A stretch of DNA of 64,000 nt from Paraspadella gotoi (lineage: Eukaryota; Chaetognatha). Positions 36,405-49,800 of the stretch are shown piece by piece. The first letter of the stretch is position 1. Each line of letters begins with the position of its first letter. The translations under genes were made by a program, and so were the position numbers. The notes beneath the pieces are model-generated. The model had not been told where the DNA came from. It ran no database searches and saw only the letters and a list, made by a program, of their open reading frames with translations. Location of the stretch: contig CM119266.1 in assembly GCA_051294375.1 (NCBI GenBank), positions 1,679,554-1,743,553 on the forward strand, read 5' to 3'.

Positions 36405-38386
36405 ATTCGGGGAATAGGGTGCGCTGGGCGCGGAAACCCTCGTGATTCATGAAGGCGGGAAAAAATGAAGAAAAATGGATTTTCTTTTTGCTTTTTTTTT
36501 TTTTATGAAAAAAAAAATCGTCGTACGCGTTGTCGTCTTTTTTTAGTTAAATTCTTGTTGAGTGTAAAGTGCATGAACGGTTGCCGTTCTCATTTCCCAG
36601 AATTTTTGGCACAAATTTTAATACCTGGGAAGTGCTACTAGTCTCACTGTAGTTTTCCCCCACCCCTGCCTCAGATTTAACGTCCAGCATAGCGATAGTT
36701 GTTTCCCTGATATTAAACTAGTCTCTCACGCTAGTTTCTTCCTGCAATGAAACTAGTTTACAGTCGAGCGGTGGAACCATTCATTAGTATATAATTTTAT
36801 TGTGCCAGTTTTCACGTTTTCTTTTTCTTTACTTTTCATAATAGTTTAGTCGTCGATCCAAGGGCCATCTTTATAGAATCCTTTGCTTTTCATATTTAAA
36901 ACAAATTAAAATCAATAAACTTAACATTTTCGCTCACTAATTTGGAATCTCCTTGATGTAAGGCGGCCTAGATCCTCAGTTTTCTGCTCACATCGCGTTA
37001 TTTATCGGTAATCATTTAACCATTCATTGATTTATTATGTACGACGACAATAATCCTGTCATAATCTGGAATCACGTGCCTTTAATATGAAAAATTGACA
37101 TTACTGGTCTTCCTCTTATTAAAAATAAGATCGTTCAATGTTTACTATTATCGCTGTCCTCGTAAATTTTTTTTTTTCGGAGGCAGAGTATTTAATAATA
37201 GTTTTATTCAATTTGGTAGTATTTTTATCTCGCCAGATGTGATAATTGTGATAATCGTTTAAAATTGTTTCTTTGTGCCGTCGTTACGTTTTTTATAATT
37301 AAAAATTCTAAAAGTATAAAAGCTAAAAATTTAAATTTATTTTTTTATCAAGTTTTTTTAAATTGTCAAATTACATATCAATATTCGGATTAGTTTGTTT
37401 TATTTACAAAACAATTATTTATTTTTTTAATTACAAATTATTACGAATTATGATTGATTCTTATAAAAGTATGATATCATAGAAAATTTTTTATTTGCGA
37501 TACTCGTTGCATCAATAAATGATTATCACCACATCAATGAATGATTAACATCATATCTATAAATGACTATGATCATATCAGTGAATGATTATTATCGTAT
37601 CAGTGAATGACTATCATCGCATCAGTGAATGATTATTATTGCATCAATAATCAATTATTATTTTATCAATTATTAATTACCATTATCAATTCATTATCGT
37701 ATTAATCATTCGTTTTTTTCCGGATTTTTTCATTAATTTTCTTTGATAGTAATGTCTGGCGAGATCACTATACTTTTAAGATTTTTTTATTCCTTCCTTC
37801 TTACGTAGTCTGGATAGTGGATATATTTTTTTCCAACGCTTGTATTTACTAATATGTTCCAAAAAGTTTCAATTTTAAAACCAAAAGATTAGAATGATCA
37901 AAATTGCGCCATTTGATTTCTTTGCGTTGATCATTATCCTCCGAATCCCACCTTCCATCCCCGATTTTAATTTTTTTTTTTCTCGTGTTCTTCCTTTATA
38001 CAGAGGGGCGCCCCTCTGGACCGATGAGGAAATGACGTCCACCCAGTTCGATGGATGCAACTTCACCAAAAAAAGAAAAAAAAAAGCCTGGAACTACTAG
38101 TTATTGACGATGCCATTTTTGACCACGTGACACCTTGAAACGATTCTTTTTACCGTCTTATCTACATTGTCGATTGTCGAATGACGATTTACTACGATAA
38201 CCATGTCGCTTGTCTGGACGACTAATATATGAGATTATTATATCTTCCCTCTACTCGCGTCGCTTTTTTTTTTTTACCGCCACCCCGAGCGGCCTCCATC
38301 GGCCAGCCACTTCAAGTTTGGGCTTTATAATGGTCTCTTTGAAAGCGGGACACTAAGCTAACCCGGGCGTCGTGAAGCCGTCGACG
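36405..38386. other. Intergenic region between GLYR1 and FUT8
   Basis: This holds the GLYR1 3' flank, the 22-bp minisatellite (37511-37664) and AT-rich DNA. Short ORFs near 37875-38100 have no recognisable domain. No gene is supported. Confidence 0.5.
37511..37664 (+). repeat. 22-bp degenerate minisatellite (7 units)
   Basis: Units beginning ATCAGTGAATGATTATTATC recur exactly every 22 bp seven times, with substitutions but no length change. Non-coding. Confidence 0.85.
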
Positions 38387-41184
38387 ATGATCTGCCGCGG
38401 CGTTCGCTTCGTCAACCGACGTCTCGTCCTCTCAGTCCTCGTCGTTTGGCTCCTCGTCCTCCTCTACGTCTCCACCTTTCTCTTTCACGCCGGAGACGTC
38501 GTTCCCGGCGACGGCGCCCACGGGGGCGCCTCTCCTTCCGGCGCCGGTCGCACGGAACCCGAAGTCGGCGCCTCCCTGCAGCGCCAACTCGACGAGGCGA
38601 TGCGCGAGCTGGACGCGGTCAAGCGGCAAAACCGCGAGCTGCAGCGGATGGCGCTGGAGATTCGCGAGGCCCGCCACGTGGTGGCACAGGAGATGCGCGT
38701 CGGCGGACCTAAGGAGGTGACGGCGCTTCGCGAGCGGCTGGAGAAGGCCTTGAAGGAGCTGGAGAAAACTTCCTTGTCCTCGACCTTCGGCGGAGGTCGC
38801 GCCGGCCCGCCCTCTACGACCCACGAACTCGCACGCTTCGCGGTCGAACGCGGCGTCCGAGAGGCGGCCAGATTTTTCGTGGGACAACTCAAGCTTTTGC
38901 GACGCAAAATGACTCCGCCGACGTCCCCACCGGGAACTGGACCGCAAGACGGCGGACCCGGCTCCAACCGTGACGCCGCTGCTCTAGAGCCGTCGAACGA
39001 CGACGAAGAAAGCATGGCGGAGGGACGGTTCCGCCGGCCGTCTCGGCATATCGCTGACCCGCCGTCTGCCGAAACGATTCTTCGCGAAGCGGGCGCGCGT
39101 GTGGACGCCCTCGTCGAAGGCGGCACGGAACATTTAAGAACGTTGATGGCCGACTTGGAGGAGTTCCGGGATCTGGACGGACTCGACGCTTGGAGACGCA
39201 GGGAGGTCGGGGAGCTGAGCGCGACGGTGCAGGCCCAGATCGAGCATTTACAGAACCCAAAACGGTGCTTACAGGCCAAGAAGCTCGTTTGTAATCTCAA
39301 TAAAGGTACGATATTGAAAGGGATTGTTTGAGTATAACCTTTTAAAGACAGACATTTTCGTATCGGTTATGTGGCATTTATCCTCCATAAATTATTGTAA
39401 GGTTGTGGCTACGGCTGCCAGTTACACCACGTTGTCTACTGCTTGGTTCTCGCTCTTTCCTCGAAACGAACCCTTGTGCTGGAGTCGACCGGTTGGCGCT
39501 ACCATCCCGACGGCGGTTGGGAGGCCGTCTTCCAGCCCATCTCCAAGACGTGCGTCATCACCAACGCTGCCATCGCCGCTCTGGAGAGGCGGAGGAACGA
39601 GACGGACGTGGGGCTGCGTGGAGGAGGAGAGGAAAAGAGGCGAGGTAAGATACTAATTCAATTTGAAACAAAAGTTAAATATAGTGATAACCGAATCAAT
39701 ATCGTTCCCGGGACTTTAGGATCTTTCGCCTCTCGTCCTCGCAAGAAACGACCCCGCGTCAACATTCCCTGGGGTGCGCCCTCTCTCCATCCGGACGCCT
39801 TGGAGGTAGAGATCCCTATAGTGGATTCTCTGAATCCTCGACCGCCTCAGTTGCCGCTCGCCGTCCCGGCCGACCTTCGTCACAGACTCGAGGCCGTACA
39901 CCGCAACCCGCCCGTTTGGTGGATAGGGCAATTACTCAAGTACCTCCTAAAACCCAAGCCCGCTCTGGCCAAGCTTCTGCAGGTTTGTGGGAATATAAAT
40001 CTTTATCTCATCTAAAAACCTTTTAACTACGTAAATCCTAAATTGCAAATTTAATTGCTAGTAAGTCTTGAAATCTAAATTGATAAATTGATAACTAATA
40101 TCTATAATGAAGTCCTCGATTCTTAAATCTTAATTCTAATTTTTAAATCTGAATCAACTAAGGAAACGGAATCTCGACTGGACGCCTCGCGCCCCGTGGT
40201 CGGGGTCCACGTCCGGCGCACCGATAAGGTCGGCACAGAGGCGGCCTTCCATCCTCTTTCCGAATACATGGCGCGAGTGGACGAGTGGTTCGACACCTAC
40301 GAGATCAAGCATCCTCGTCCGCCGGGTCGGAAGCGGACCGTCTTTCTCGCCACCGATGAACCGGCCGTGCTGGAGGAGGCCGTCAACTTGTGAGTCGATG
40401 TTAATGGTGAAAATAGTAATTTTTCCCTGTGGTTCTTATGATCTCTCTCTTTCTCTCACACACACACTCACAGATACTCGTCCAACTACGACTTCATCTC
40501 TGACAACAACATCTCTAAAAGCGCGGGCCTCTCCTCACGATATTCAGAGGCTTCACTTCAAGGAATCATTCTCGACATTCATTCCCTCGCTCACTCCGAC
40601 TTCATCGTCTGCACCTTTTCATCTCAGGTATCATTTGATTTATTCATTAATATTTATTTACGTTAAAACATTTGCTATTACCCTTATCCTCTCGCTCGGC
40701 AAGGTGTGCCGCGTCGCCTACGAGCTGATGCAGTCCCTTCACGCCGACGCGTCGGAGAGATTCGCTTCCCTCGACGACGTCTTCTACTTCGGCGGCCAAA
40801 ATCCTCACAACGTCCGCGCGGTCCGGTCGCACGTGCCACGGGGCGAGGACGAGATCCCGCTTGAGGTCTGGTGGCAATGAGAGGGCGAGAAATCGTTGGG
40901 ATTTAATGAAAGGCTTGTTCCCTGATTCAAATGTATTATGAAAACGTCTCGCTCTCAGTCACGAAACTTTTTTCAATGAAAGTTTCATTTCCAAATATCT
41001 TTTCCTTCGATAGGTGGGCGATTTGGTGGGCATCGCTGGAAACCATTGGGATGGATTCTCGAAAGGCGTGAACCGACGCCTCAACCGGAACGGCCTCTTC
41101 CCTTCCTTTAAAGTGGAGGATCATGTCGAGTGGGTCGCCTTTCCCACAATCGAGGAATTCAACAACTCGGCGCTCTCTCCTTAA
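38387..41184 (+). CDS. FUT8: Alpha-1,6-fucosyltransferase FUT8
   Basis: Exons 38387-39305, 39402-39644, 39720-39982, 40163-40389, 40474-40627, 40704-40865 and 41014-41184 (2139 nt) give 712 aa. FUT8 is a Golgi type II membrane enzyme that adds core fucose to N-glycans from GDP-fucose. Visible are a cytosolic start [12 protein letters not shown], a membrane segment at about residues 13-32, and a long coiled-coil/low-complexity stem. The catalytic domain includes [23 protein letters not shown]-type block ([20 protein letters not shown]), [19 protein letters not shown] and [21 protein letters not shown]-terminal SH3-like end reads [20 protein letters not shown]. Human FUT8 has 575 aa; the excess lies in the stem (exon 1). 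The start is the first in-frame ATG. All junctions are GT-AG and in phase. Confidence 0.96.
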
Positions 41185-41211
41185 AAAAAGACGGCGAAAC
41201 ACACACACACG

Positions 41212-41284
<73 letters not shown>

Positions 41285-43034
41285 AGATCGAAAACGACAA
41301 TGAACCTCGCGCACCGACACTTTGACTTTGATCTTTTTCTCTTTACGTGGTTTTCGTCGTCGACGTCGGTTCATTCCCCCCCCCCAAAAAAAGCGACCTC
41401 CATCGTCCGTCCGACGAAAATGACCTTGACGCACCATGACCTTTCTCACCCTTCTCATCAAACTCCGCGACCTTACCGATCCACAGTTGTTGCCAGGACA
41501 TAAAAAACTCTCGCCCACTTTTTCCCAACTCGAGGGGATTTTTAAATCTCCTCTCCCGCCGCATACACCATCTCGTCAACGACTCCCATCATTCTCTCTT
41601 CGCTCCCGCATTTTCCTCGAGACTCTTTTCGATCGCGTTGCCAAAAATAATAATAGTCTTTCAGCCCTGACCCATTGCGCAACTCCGCAACGCCGCGCTG
41701 CACTGTGATCTTGGTCGAATTTTCCTTTTATTTGGGAGTTACCATGACAACCGAAGTTTATTTTTCTTCACCCTCACGCGTCATCTTTCGTTTCGAGCTT
41801 TTACAGTATTGTAGGCCGGTCAAAGGCAAACGACTTTTTTTTTTATTCGGGGAAAGTCGGGGAAATGATGGGTAAGAGTATGAACTTTTGAGATTTAGCC
41901 AAAGCTTGTGTTTTTTTTTTAGCTTGGATGTCTGTCTTTTGAGTAGATCAGAACTTGTTTTGTCAAGGTTTAGTTAAGTCAAGTTTTTTCTCACAAGCTT
42001 TATATTTCATTCATCGCGAGGTGAAAAGACATTGTCAAACAATGTTAATGACCTAATTCCATCTTGCCAGTTGGTAAAAACTTTTTACTAATAATTAGTT
42101 TGAACGTATTTAATTACTTTTTCATATATATTATATAATGTATTTTCGCTGTTTTGAAAAAATATTGCGAGGGTCGATTTTTATTTTACTGTTATTTGCG
42201 TTTTTCGGTTTTGTTTTTGTCCGAGTCACCGTCAATTCATAGTGTCCATTTTCGAGATACAAATGTGCCATTCTTTTACCTTTTTGGTTTATTTTTTGTT
42301 TGATTATCCTTTTATTGGGAAAACTTAACCTTGATTATCTTCTTTTTTTTCGACCGGCGACGATTTGTCCATGACATGACCCAGTGTACGGTCGCTGGTC
42401 GCGAGAATGAGTGCCATTTTAGCCACGGTTCCTTTCGGAGCCACATTATTAACCGTAGTTAGTTTTATTTTAAAATAACAGTACCACGAGAATTTTGGTT
42501 GGATTCTTTTTATTTACGAACAAAATAGATTTATTCTTTCGCTCTTCTCATGTGTCTCTTTAGATATACTAGTTCACTAATTTTGCGCGTTTTGTACCCG
42601 ATGGTAGCTTTTTTAGTTTTATTTATTAATCGTCGCTAATTGTGCATCTACTCAAAAAGTACTCATTTATTTTAATTTTTTTTACTCAGCCGGCGTTTCG
42701 ATATAAAAAAATGCGATTGGTCTGATTTCTCATTCGCTATTGTTCCATCTCTTTTCGTAGCGTATCAAGCTTTTATTTTTAATTATTTTTTGTTTCTTCC
42801 CTCTCCTAACGTTAAGAAAAACGTTTTATTTCACTACCCTCTCTTTTCTCTCGTAATATCATGTGTCCGAGTAAAAATTCAAAATGAATATTACATTCGA
42901 CTTTTGTTACCAGTTATACATTTACATTTTACAAACGCCGATGTGGGAAACGAAACTTTGATACTTGGCGGGGATCGCCCTTCGCGTCCATTTCGTCTAA
43001 ATATTTATTTCCCGCCACCTTTTCCTCGTCCGCG
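41185..43034. other. Intergenic region between FUT8 and septin genes
   Basis: FUT8 3' flank with a (CT)n run at 41214-41279, then AT-rich DNA. No gene is supported; the ORFs over 41123-41708 are made by the CT run and by chance. The last part probably holds the septin promoter. Confidence 0.5.
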
Positions 43035-45383
43035 ATGGAGGAAACTCGAAGGGACGTCAAACCGACTCCGATTCCCCGCCAACGCCAAACTCCCGCCGAC
43101 GCCGCCTCCTCCCGCGGCGGCGGCAGCGGCGGCAGCAGCAGCACCTCTGGTGCAGAGACACGAGACGGCGACGGCGCCAAGTTGTCGAAGGCGGCGACGA
43201 CGACGACGCGAGTCTTGAAACTGAAGGAACACGTGGGATTCGACTCGCTGCCCGATCAGTTGGTCAACAAAGCCACCGCTGAGGGATTCGCCTTTAACTT
43301 ACTCTGCGTCGGAGAGACGGGTAAGTTCGAAAGAGGTCCTCCGTCTTCTCTATTTTTCAACTTCTCATTGTCCTTACCTTTCTTTCCCTTCCCTCCTAAC
43401 ATCAAGGAATCGGAAAGAGCAGCCTCGTCGACGCCCTCTTCAACGCGCGTTTCAACGACGAGCCCTCTTCCCATGACGAACCAGAAGTGGGCGTGGCCTG
43501 CAAGACTTTCAATCTCCGCGAATCCAACGTCAATTTGAGTTTGACCGTAAGCTCGAGCGTGGGTTTCGGGGATCAACTCAATAAGGAGTCGAGCGTCGAT
43601 CCCATCCTCCGGTTTATCGACGGCAAGTTCGAGGATTACTTGCAGGTACAAGAAAGAGAGAGACGGACAGACAGACAGACGGATATTTTGTTTTAAATAC
43701 TTTCAAAAATTTTGATTGCACTATCATGGTCACCCCGTGCTATTCCCCAGGAGGAATTAATGATCAAGCGTTCTTCCCGGGTTCCCGATGGCCGCGTCCA
43801 TGCTTGCCTATACATGCTGACGCCGACGGGCCACTCTCTCCGCAGCGTCGATCTCGTGGCAATGCGGCGTCTACAGCACAAGGTCAACCTCATTCCCGTC
43901 GTCGGGAAGAGCGACGTCCTCACCAAGCCCGAACTCGAGAGGTTCAAGCGAAACGTCCTCAAGGAGATCGAGAGGAGCGACATCAAGATTTATCAGTTTC
44001 CCACAGGTCTGAGATTCGAGGTTTTTCCGTGTCAAAATAACAAAAGAGCATCCGAATTTAATCCGTATTGAACTTTAGGTTATGAGAACGCTTTTTAAGA
44101 TAATCACTTGACCTCACAAGTATAATACATATGAACTACATTAATTAAGTTATGAGCATTTTTAAGGTAAGTGGGATACTGGCATACCGACCGACCAAAA
44201 GTGATTTATTGAGTTTCTCCGCGAGTACGAGAGGCGCAAATAAAAAGAAAAGGGTGAAAAAAAAAAACGAAACGAAAATCCTACAAAATCTATTCAATTT
44301 TCCAGACGATCCCGAAGTTTCTTCGGCCAACATCCGCGCCAACGCGGACGTCCCCTTTGCCGTTGTCGGTTGCGACGAGGTGACGGTCGTCAACCAACGC
44401 CGTGTCCGTGCGCGACAGTACCCCTGGGGCGTCGTCGAATTGGAGAACGAGGCCCACTCGGATTTCGTCAAGCTCCGAGAGGCCTTGTTGAGGACCAACT
44501 TAGAGGATCTCAGGGAGTCGACACACGAGAATCACTACGAGCGATACAGGTGAGGTTAATTTTATGTGATCGAGTTTTTTTAATCTCATTTGCATAATGT
44601 TGTACATGGAATCACTTTGTCTACATTTGATGTTTGTGGAATTAGGATGGTACTTCTTAAGCTCAATTTATTTTAATTGTTTTGCCTTTAGCCAAGTCCC
44701 ATTAGTATTTTTGATAATGTCAAAAATCTCTCTTACTTCCTAGACGAGAACGCCTCCAAGAGATGGGCTTCGTCGACGGAGCCAACTCCAGCGTGAGCGA
44801 GATGTTGGAGAAGCGGCGCTCCTTACACCTTGAGCAGTTGCAGCGAAGGGAGGACGATATGAGGGCCATGTTCGTGCAGAGGTCGGAAGTCGCTGAAGCA
44901 TTTTTCGTACTATTTATAGTAGTCTTAGCTCATCAGTTATGACATTGATTCTACTATTTTTTTAACAGGGTCAAAGCGAAAGAATCGGAGCTGAAGGAGG
45001 CGGAAAAGGAGCTTCACGCCAAGTTTGACCAGTTGAAGAGAAGTCACGCCGAGGAGAAGAAAATGCTAGAGGAGAAAAGGAGAATGTTCGAGGACGAGGT
45101 TTTCTATTCGGAGGATAATTTTGACACGTTTCAAGATTACCAACCTTTTCTAATTTTTTTTACCCAGTACCAAGCATTCCAACAACGCCGCGACGTCGAA
45201 CGCGCCTCCGCTCTCCTTCGTAGCCAGCAAGGGGGCATGGCCTCGACGCTGGAGCCTCACGCGGCGTCGCATCCGGTCCACGCGTCGTCGTCGTCACTCT
45301 CCGTCGGAAAATCCTTCTCGTCGACGTTGAAGCGATTCACTTCGGCCAAAAGCGTCGATAAGTCGTCGCCGGAATTGCGATGA
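43035..45383 (+). CDS. Septin, SEPT6/8/11 group
   Basis: Exons 43035-43320, 43407-43645, 43751-44006, 44306-44549, 44744-44881, 44969-45098 and 45168-45383 (1509 nt) give 502 aa. Septins are GTP-binding proteins that form hetero-oligomeric filaments in cytokinesis and cortex organisation. The polybasic/low-complexity N terminus is followed by [14 protein letters not shown], the P-loop GETGIGKSS (split between exons 1 and 2), [10 protein letters not shown] (G3 DxxG region), a GKSD-type G4 (VGKSDVLTK), the septin element ([19 protein letters not shown]), and a C-terminal coiled coil ([19 protein letters not shown]). [14 protein letters not shown] and the absence of the switch-I threonine pattern fit the 6/8/11 group. 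The serine-rich C-terminal end is longer than in vertebrates. Confidence 0.95.
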
Positions 45384-46110
45384 TAAATGGATGCTGCGCG
45401 GAAGATACGATCTGGAACTTGATTTTCTTCCCGCCCCCGCCCCAGTCCCCCACTCTTGACATTTCAATCATTTCCCTTTCGCCCACTCTTTAGTTTTTCA
45501 AACACCTTTGTAGCCTATCAAGCGCTTAATCTCTGCCAAAAAAAAAGTATTGTTAAACTCGGGCTTCGACTAAAATCGAGAGGTGATCAATGATCTGCAT
45601 AAGTTTAGCTAAACGAAGATGATGAATGATGAAGACCTGCAACGTCGAAACCTGGGTTTTGCCTTACCTTTTTGTTCCCTAGATTTATCTTTTAACTTCA
45701 TTTGGCCGTATTGTTGCCTCGTTAATAATGATTAGTAATAAAACTTGACTCATCGCTTTAAAGGCGGATCTGTTTTCTTCCTCAGTCGAATCTGTGTGTC
45801 GCGGTTTTTGGCCGAATGGGTTTGTCGCTTATTCCTCGTTTATAGAATAAACCCCATTCACGTAAAGTCGTAACGGTTAACTCATTCTCGGACGATGAAT
45901 CTTCTTTATATATAATTTTCATTTTACAATATTTTTCTATTACCGGACGACGCAATTCGAATAAAAATACTTTTCGAATATACATTGACCGATTTACAAT
46001 TTACACAAGGTAGCTGCAATATACCGAAGTAGTTTTTTAAGAATATTCTGTTTTATTTACAAGTAAGATTACTACTGATGTACTTGTACCGTGTCGACAA
46101 AAGCAAAAGC

Positions 46111-46155
<45 letters not shown>

Positions 46156-46672
46156 CACACGATTCGTTAGTGTTGTATTTTTTCAGTGACTCGTGACTCT
46201 GATCTCTAAATCCAGCCAAGAATTTCCGCTTCGGCTCCAGAGGGTCTTTGGTTCGTGTTTCCGATTACCACGTGATATTTTTACACCGCTGTGTGGATTT
46301 ACCGAGTGAATGCTGTCTGTAGCAGAATTAAGCTATGAGTAAAAGAGCATCTCAGTTATCGATTATTTTTCTGGACATTCACTCGGTAAAAGCCCTGTAC
46401 GTCTAGGATAGTGCATGTTTACCCTTATTTATTAACCGTTTAATAAAAATCGCGTTTATAATTACAAAAAAAACCAAAATGAATGGAACCAAAAAGACAA
46501 ATTTTAGCGGTTAAAAATTAAAGAAAAAAAATTTTTGTCGCCCCCTATCTACATCCAAAACCGCGTAATCTCATAATTGATTTTTGTTCGAGTTGTTTAT
46601 TTTTCTTGTTTTTTAATAACTAAAAAAATAAAGGAGCTGGCGAAGGAATAATAAAAAGAACTGCGGCGGCGC

Positions 46673-46704
<32 letters not shown>

Positions 46705-46840
46705 AGTTTTAACTGAATCGTCCATCTTTGTCCGTTTCTGTTTATAATCAAACAAAACCTACCGAATATCGCTCAAACCCCGCCGACGCCCCTTCGCCCC
46801 ACCCGTCCCCGCCGATCCCCAATGCCTCGTCGACGCCGCC
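45384..46840. other. Intergenic region between septin and delta-catenin
   Basis: AATAAA at about 45738 is a likely septin poly(A) signal. A (CT)n run lies at 46113-46151 and a GA-rich run near 46676-46705. No gene is supported. Confidence 0.5.
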
Positions 46841-49800
46841 ATGTCTTCCCTGCCGGCGCCGCCAAGCGTCCCGCCCACCGTCACCTACGTGCGAATGGAC
46901 GAGGACGGCAACCCCGTTCCGGTTGACGAGGGAATCTGCTTCAGCGTTCCGGTGCACACGGGGAAGCCTGTCAAGTACGGGCCGATCCAAGTTGAGGGGG
47001 AAGAGGAGCATAGAGGGGAGAAGGTAATTCAAATTGAATGTCGAAAGCTGATGAATGAATGATTGGATAAATCTATCAATGAATGTCAACGAAACTATCA
47101 ATCGATGAAAATGTCATTGAATATTTCAATTAATATATATGTCAATGATTATATCAATCAATCACTGAAAAACTGATTAGCTAATTCTACCATCGGTTTA
47201 TAGGGGAGATGAGTAGGTTACTCATTAGGTTGGAGTGATGAAAAGATTGAACTATTACACATTATTTTTTGGCTGCCTATGGATATATAATTAATAAATT
47301 TTAAATCCTTTTAAAAATTTTTTTAGCATAACAGTATAGTAAATTCAATTATTTGTGTAGTAATATCCTTATAAAATCGTTAAATTTTAAAATAATTTGT
47401 TTTTAATTTTTAAGAACAGATTTGGATTCGCCGTAAAAAACTAAAAAACTTTTATAAAATATTTTATATAATATTTTGTTTGGATCATAAAAAATGATTA
47501 AAACGTTTTAACATAAATAAGTTTTTATTACAGAGAATAAAAAAGTCATAAATTTTTACCTTTTTTCCCCCGTTTTAAATGCTGAAGATGACAGAGTTTT
47601 TGATAACATGTTTTATATTCTTGATTCAACTTTTTATGAAGAATCTGAATCTTTATTAAAAGTTTAAAAAAATTATTTTTAAAATTTATTTTATAAGAAT
47701 ATTATTACAAATATAATATATTTTATTATTTTGTTCCCGAGACAGTATGAACAAAATATTTTTTGTAATAATTAATCATACAATCTCCTTATTCGATCAT
47801 TCAAATAATTTTTTTGTTCTTGAGTGCTCCACTCTATTACTCATACAAGTTCCTCATAAGGAATTGCTACAACTAATGTAAAATTATCTACAATTCATTT
47901 AATGAATAAGCTGTGCTGCTATCTTGCCCCCAAATTCGGACAGGCCATGTGACTCAACTTTCAGTGAAATTGAGAAAAGAAAATAAATCAACTAAAACAA
48001 AATTTTTTTTAGTCGTCTTGAAAAAACTCCACCTTTTCCCATCGAAGGTTCGAATCGGTTTCCTGGTCTCTGCCGAGGAAGAAAACGATCTTCCCGAGAC
48101 AGATTGCGACTCTTTTCCTTCCGCTCCACATCCACCCGTTCCCCTCCAACCCACAGAACCCCCTTCCCCGCTCCATTACCCGCCCTCCACCCGCTCCCTC
48201 TCCTTCGACGCCGTCAAAACGACGCTCCTCCCCGTCGACGGCGCTGGTCGACGCGTCGCTGACATTTCCGAGATGTCGCGCGACGCCGAATTACGCTACG
48301 TCTCCCTCGATGACTCCGGCAACGCCCTGGCGGTGACTCTTGGCGGCGCGCCGGAGACCCTCGGCCCCGAGGAACTCGACTACGGCCTCTCGGCGCCGGA
48401 CGCCGCTTCGACGCCGCTCCGTCCGCCCAGCGATGATCACTTGGAGCTCTACTCTCATACCGGCGCCTTCGACGGCGTCTTCGAGAACGGACTTGGCGGA
48501 AAGGCGCCGGCGGGAAGAGGATTCCGCGACGCCAACGGCTCCTTCTCCTCTGCCGCCGCCCCTCATCCGAATCTCCTCGACCTTCGAAACACCTTCGCGC
48601 CTTCGACGCCGCCGAGTCGCCCGACTCCGCCGCCCGTCGCTCCGAAACCGCAGCGACCCTCCTCCGCTCGTGCCCTCTCGCCGCCACCACCGGTGGCGCC
48701 GAAACCGCAGCGACCGAATTCGGCTCAATCGCCTTCCCGCCGAGCCGTAACTCAGCCCGTCCAACGACCCGTCCACCCACCCGGCGTACGCTACGTCCCA
48801 ACGCCTTCTCCCACCAAACCTTACGATGACGACGATGATTGCGACGCCGCGACGCCATTTTTGCGTCGCGACGAAGCGCCGCATCCGCTCGGCGACGCAC
48901 CTTTGGCCCTGGCCGAGAGTTTCGCCGATATGGATTTGGACTCGTCGCGCGGAACGCCAGTTCATCGACTTGACGAGAGAGCGTCGTCGTCAGAAGCGGT
49001 GCCGGATAGAAGAACGCCGGAGAGACGAGCGCCGGATCGTCGTCCCAACGGCGTTGCGCCGCCTCCCCCGCCGCCGCGTCTCACGTCGCCCGTCTCGCTC
49101 GCCACGTCGTCGCTGACGTCGCCGGCGACACCCTCCGACGCCTCCAGCTCCTTCGTCGGCGCCGGGAATCTCCACTCGCCCGACACCCAAGCGCCGGAGG
49201 ATCCCAGCGTCGCCTCGTTCGAGTCTTCCCCGGGGGAACAACCCGTTAACGGAGTCGTCACCGCCGGAGAGAGGAGATGCGCCGACCGCGACAATAACGA
49301 TGCATATCGAGATCCGACTTTGGAGGAGGTCGTCGAGTATTTGCGGTCGGGAGACGATAGGTATGTAACTGGTTAAAAATACTGATAAGCGCCCCTTATT
49401 TTCATTTGATGCTAATCGCTAAAAACAACATATTATGATTCATTCCAAATATTCCATTTTATCTCAAAGAATCAAAGCCAACGCAGGCGCCTACCTTCAA
49501 CACCTCATGTATAAAAACGAGGACATGAAGAACGATTGTCGAGAATCAGGCGGGGTCGCCCCACTCCTCCAATGCCTTCGCTCCGCCGATCCGCTCGTCC
49601 GTAAGAACGCCAGTAAGGCGCTAAAGAATCTAACGCACAAAGACCGCAACAACGCCGCCGCCAGCGACGCCAACAAGGTCGCCGTCTTTCAGGTGAGATG
49701 GCTCATTTTGATTTATCATGTGAATTTGCATGTCCGCTGGAATCTAAACTAATTTTTTATGCAGGCCGGCGGCGTCCCGATCCTGGCTGGCCGTCTAAAA

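Noticed and set aside
38485-39300. 271-codon minus-strand ORF opposite FUT8 exon 1
   Set aside because: Shadow of a GC-rich coding exon; no domain on the minus strand.
41123-41518. ORFs in both strands over the (CT)n tract after FUT8
   Set aside because: A CT repeat has no stop codons in any frame; the Ser-Leu and Arg-Glu runs are artefacts.
48214-48965. Long minus-strand ORFs opposite delta-catenin exon 2
   Set aside because: Shadow frames of a GC-rich exon; the plus strand has the conserved protein and correct splice phases.
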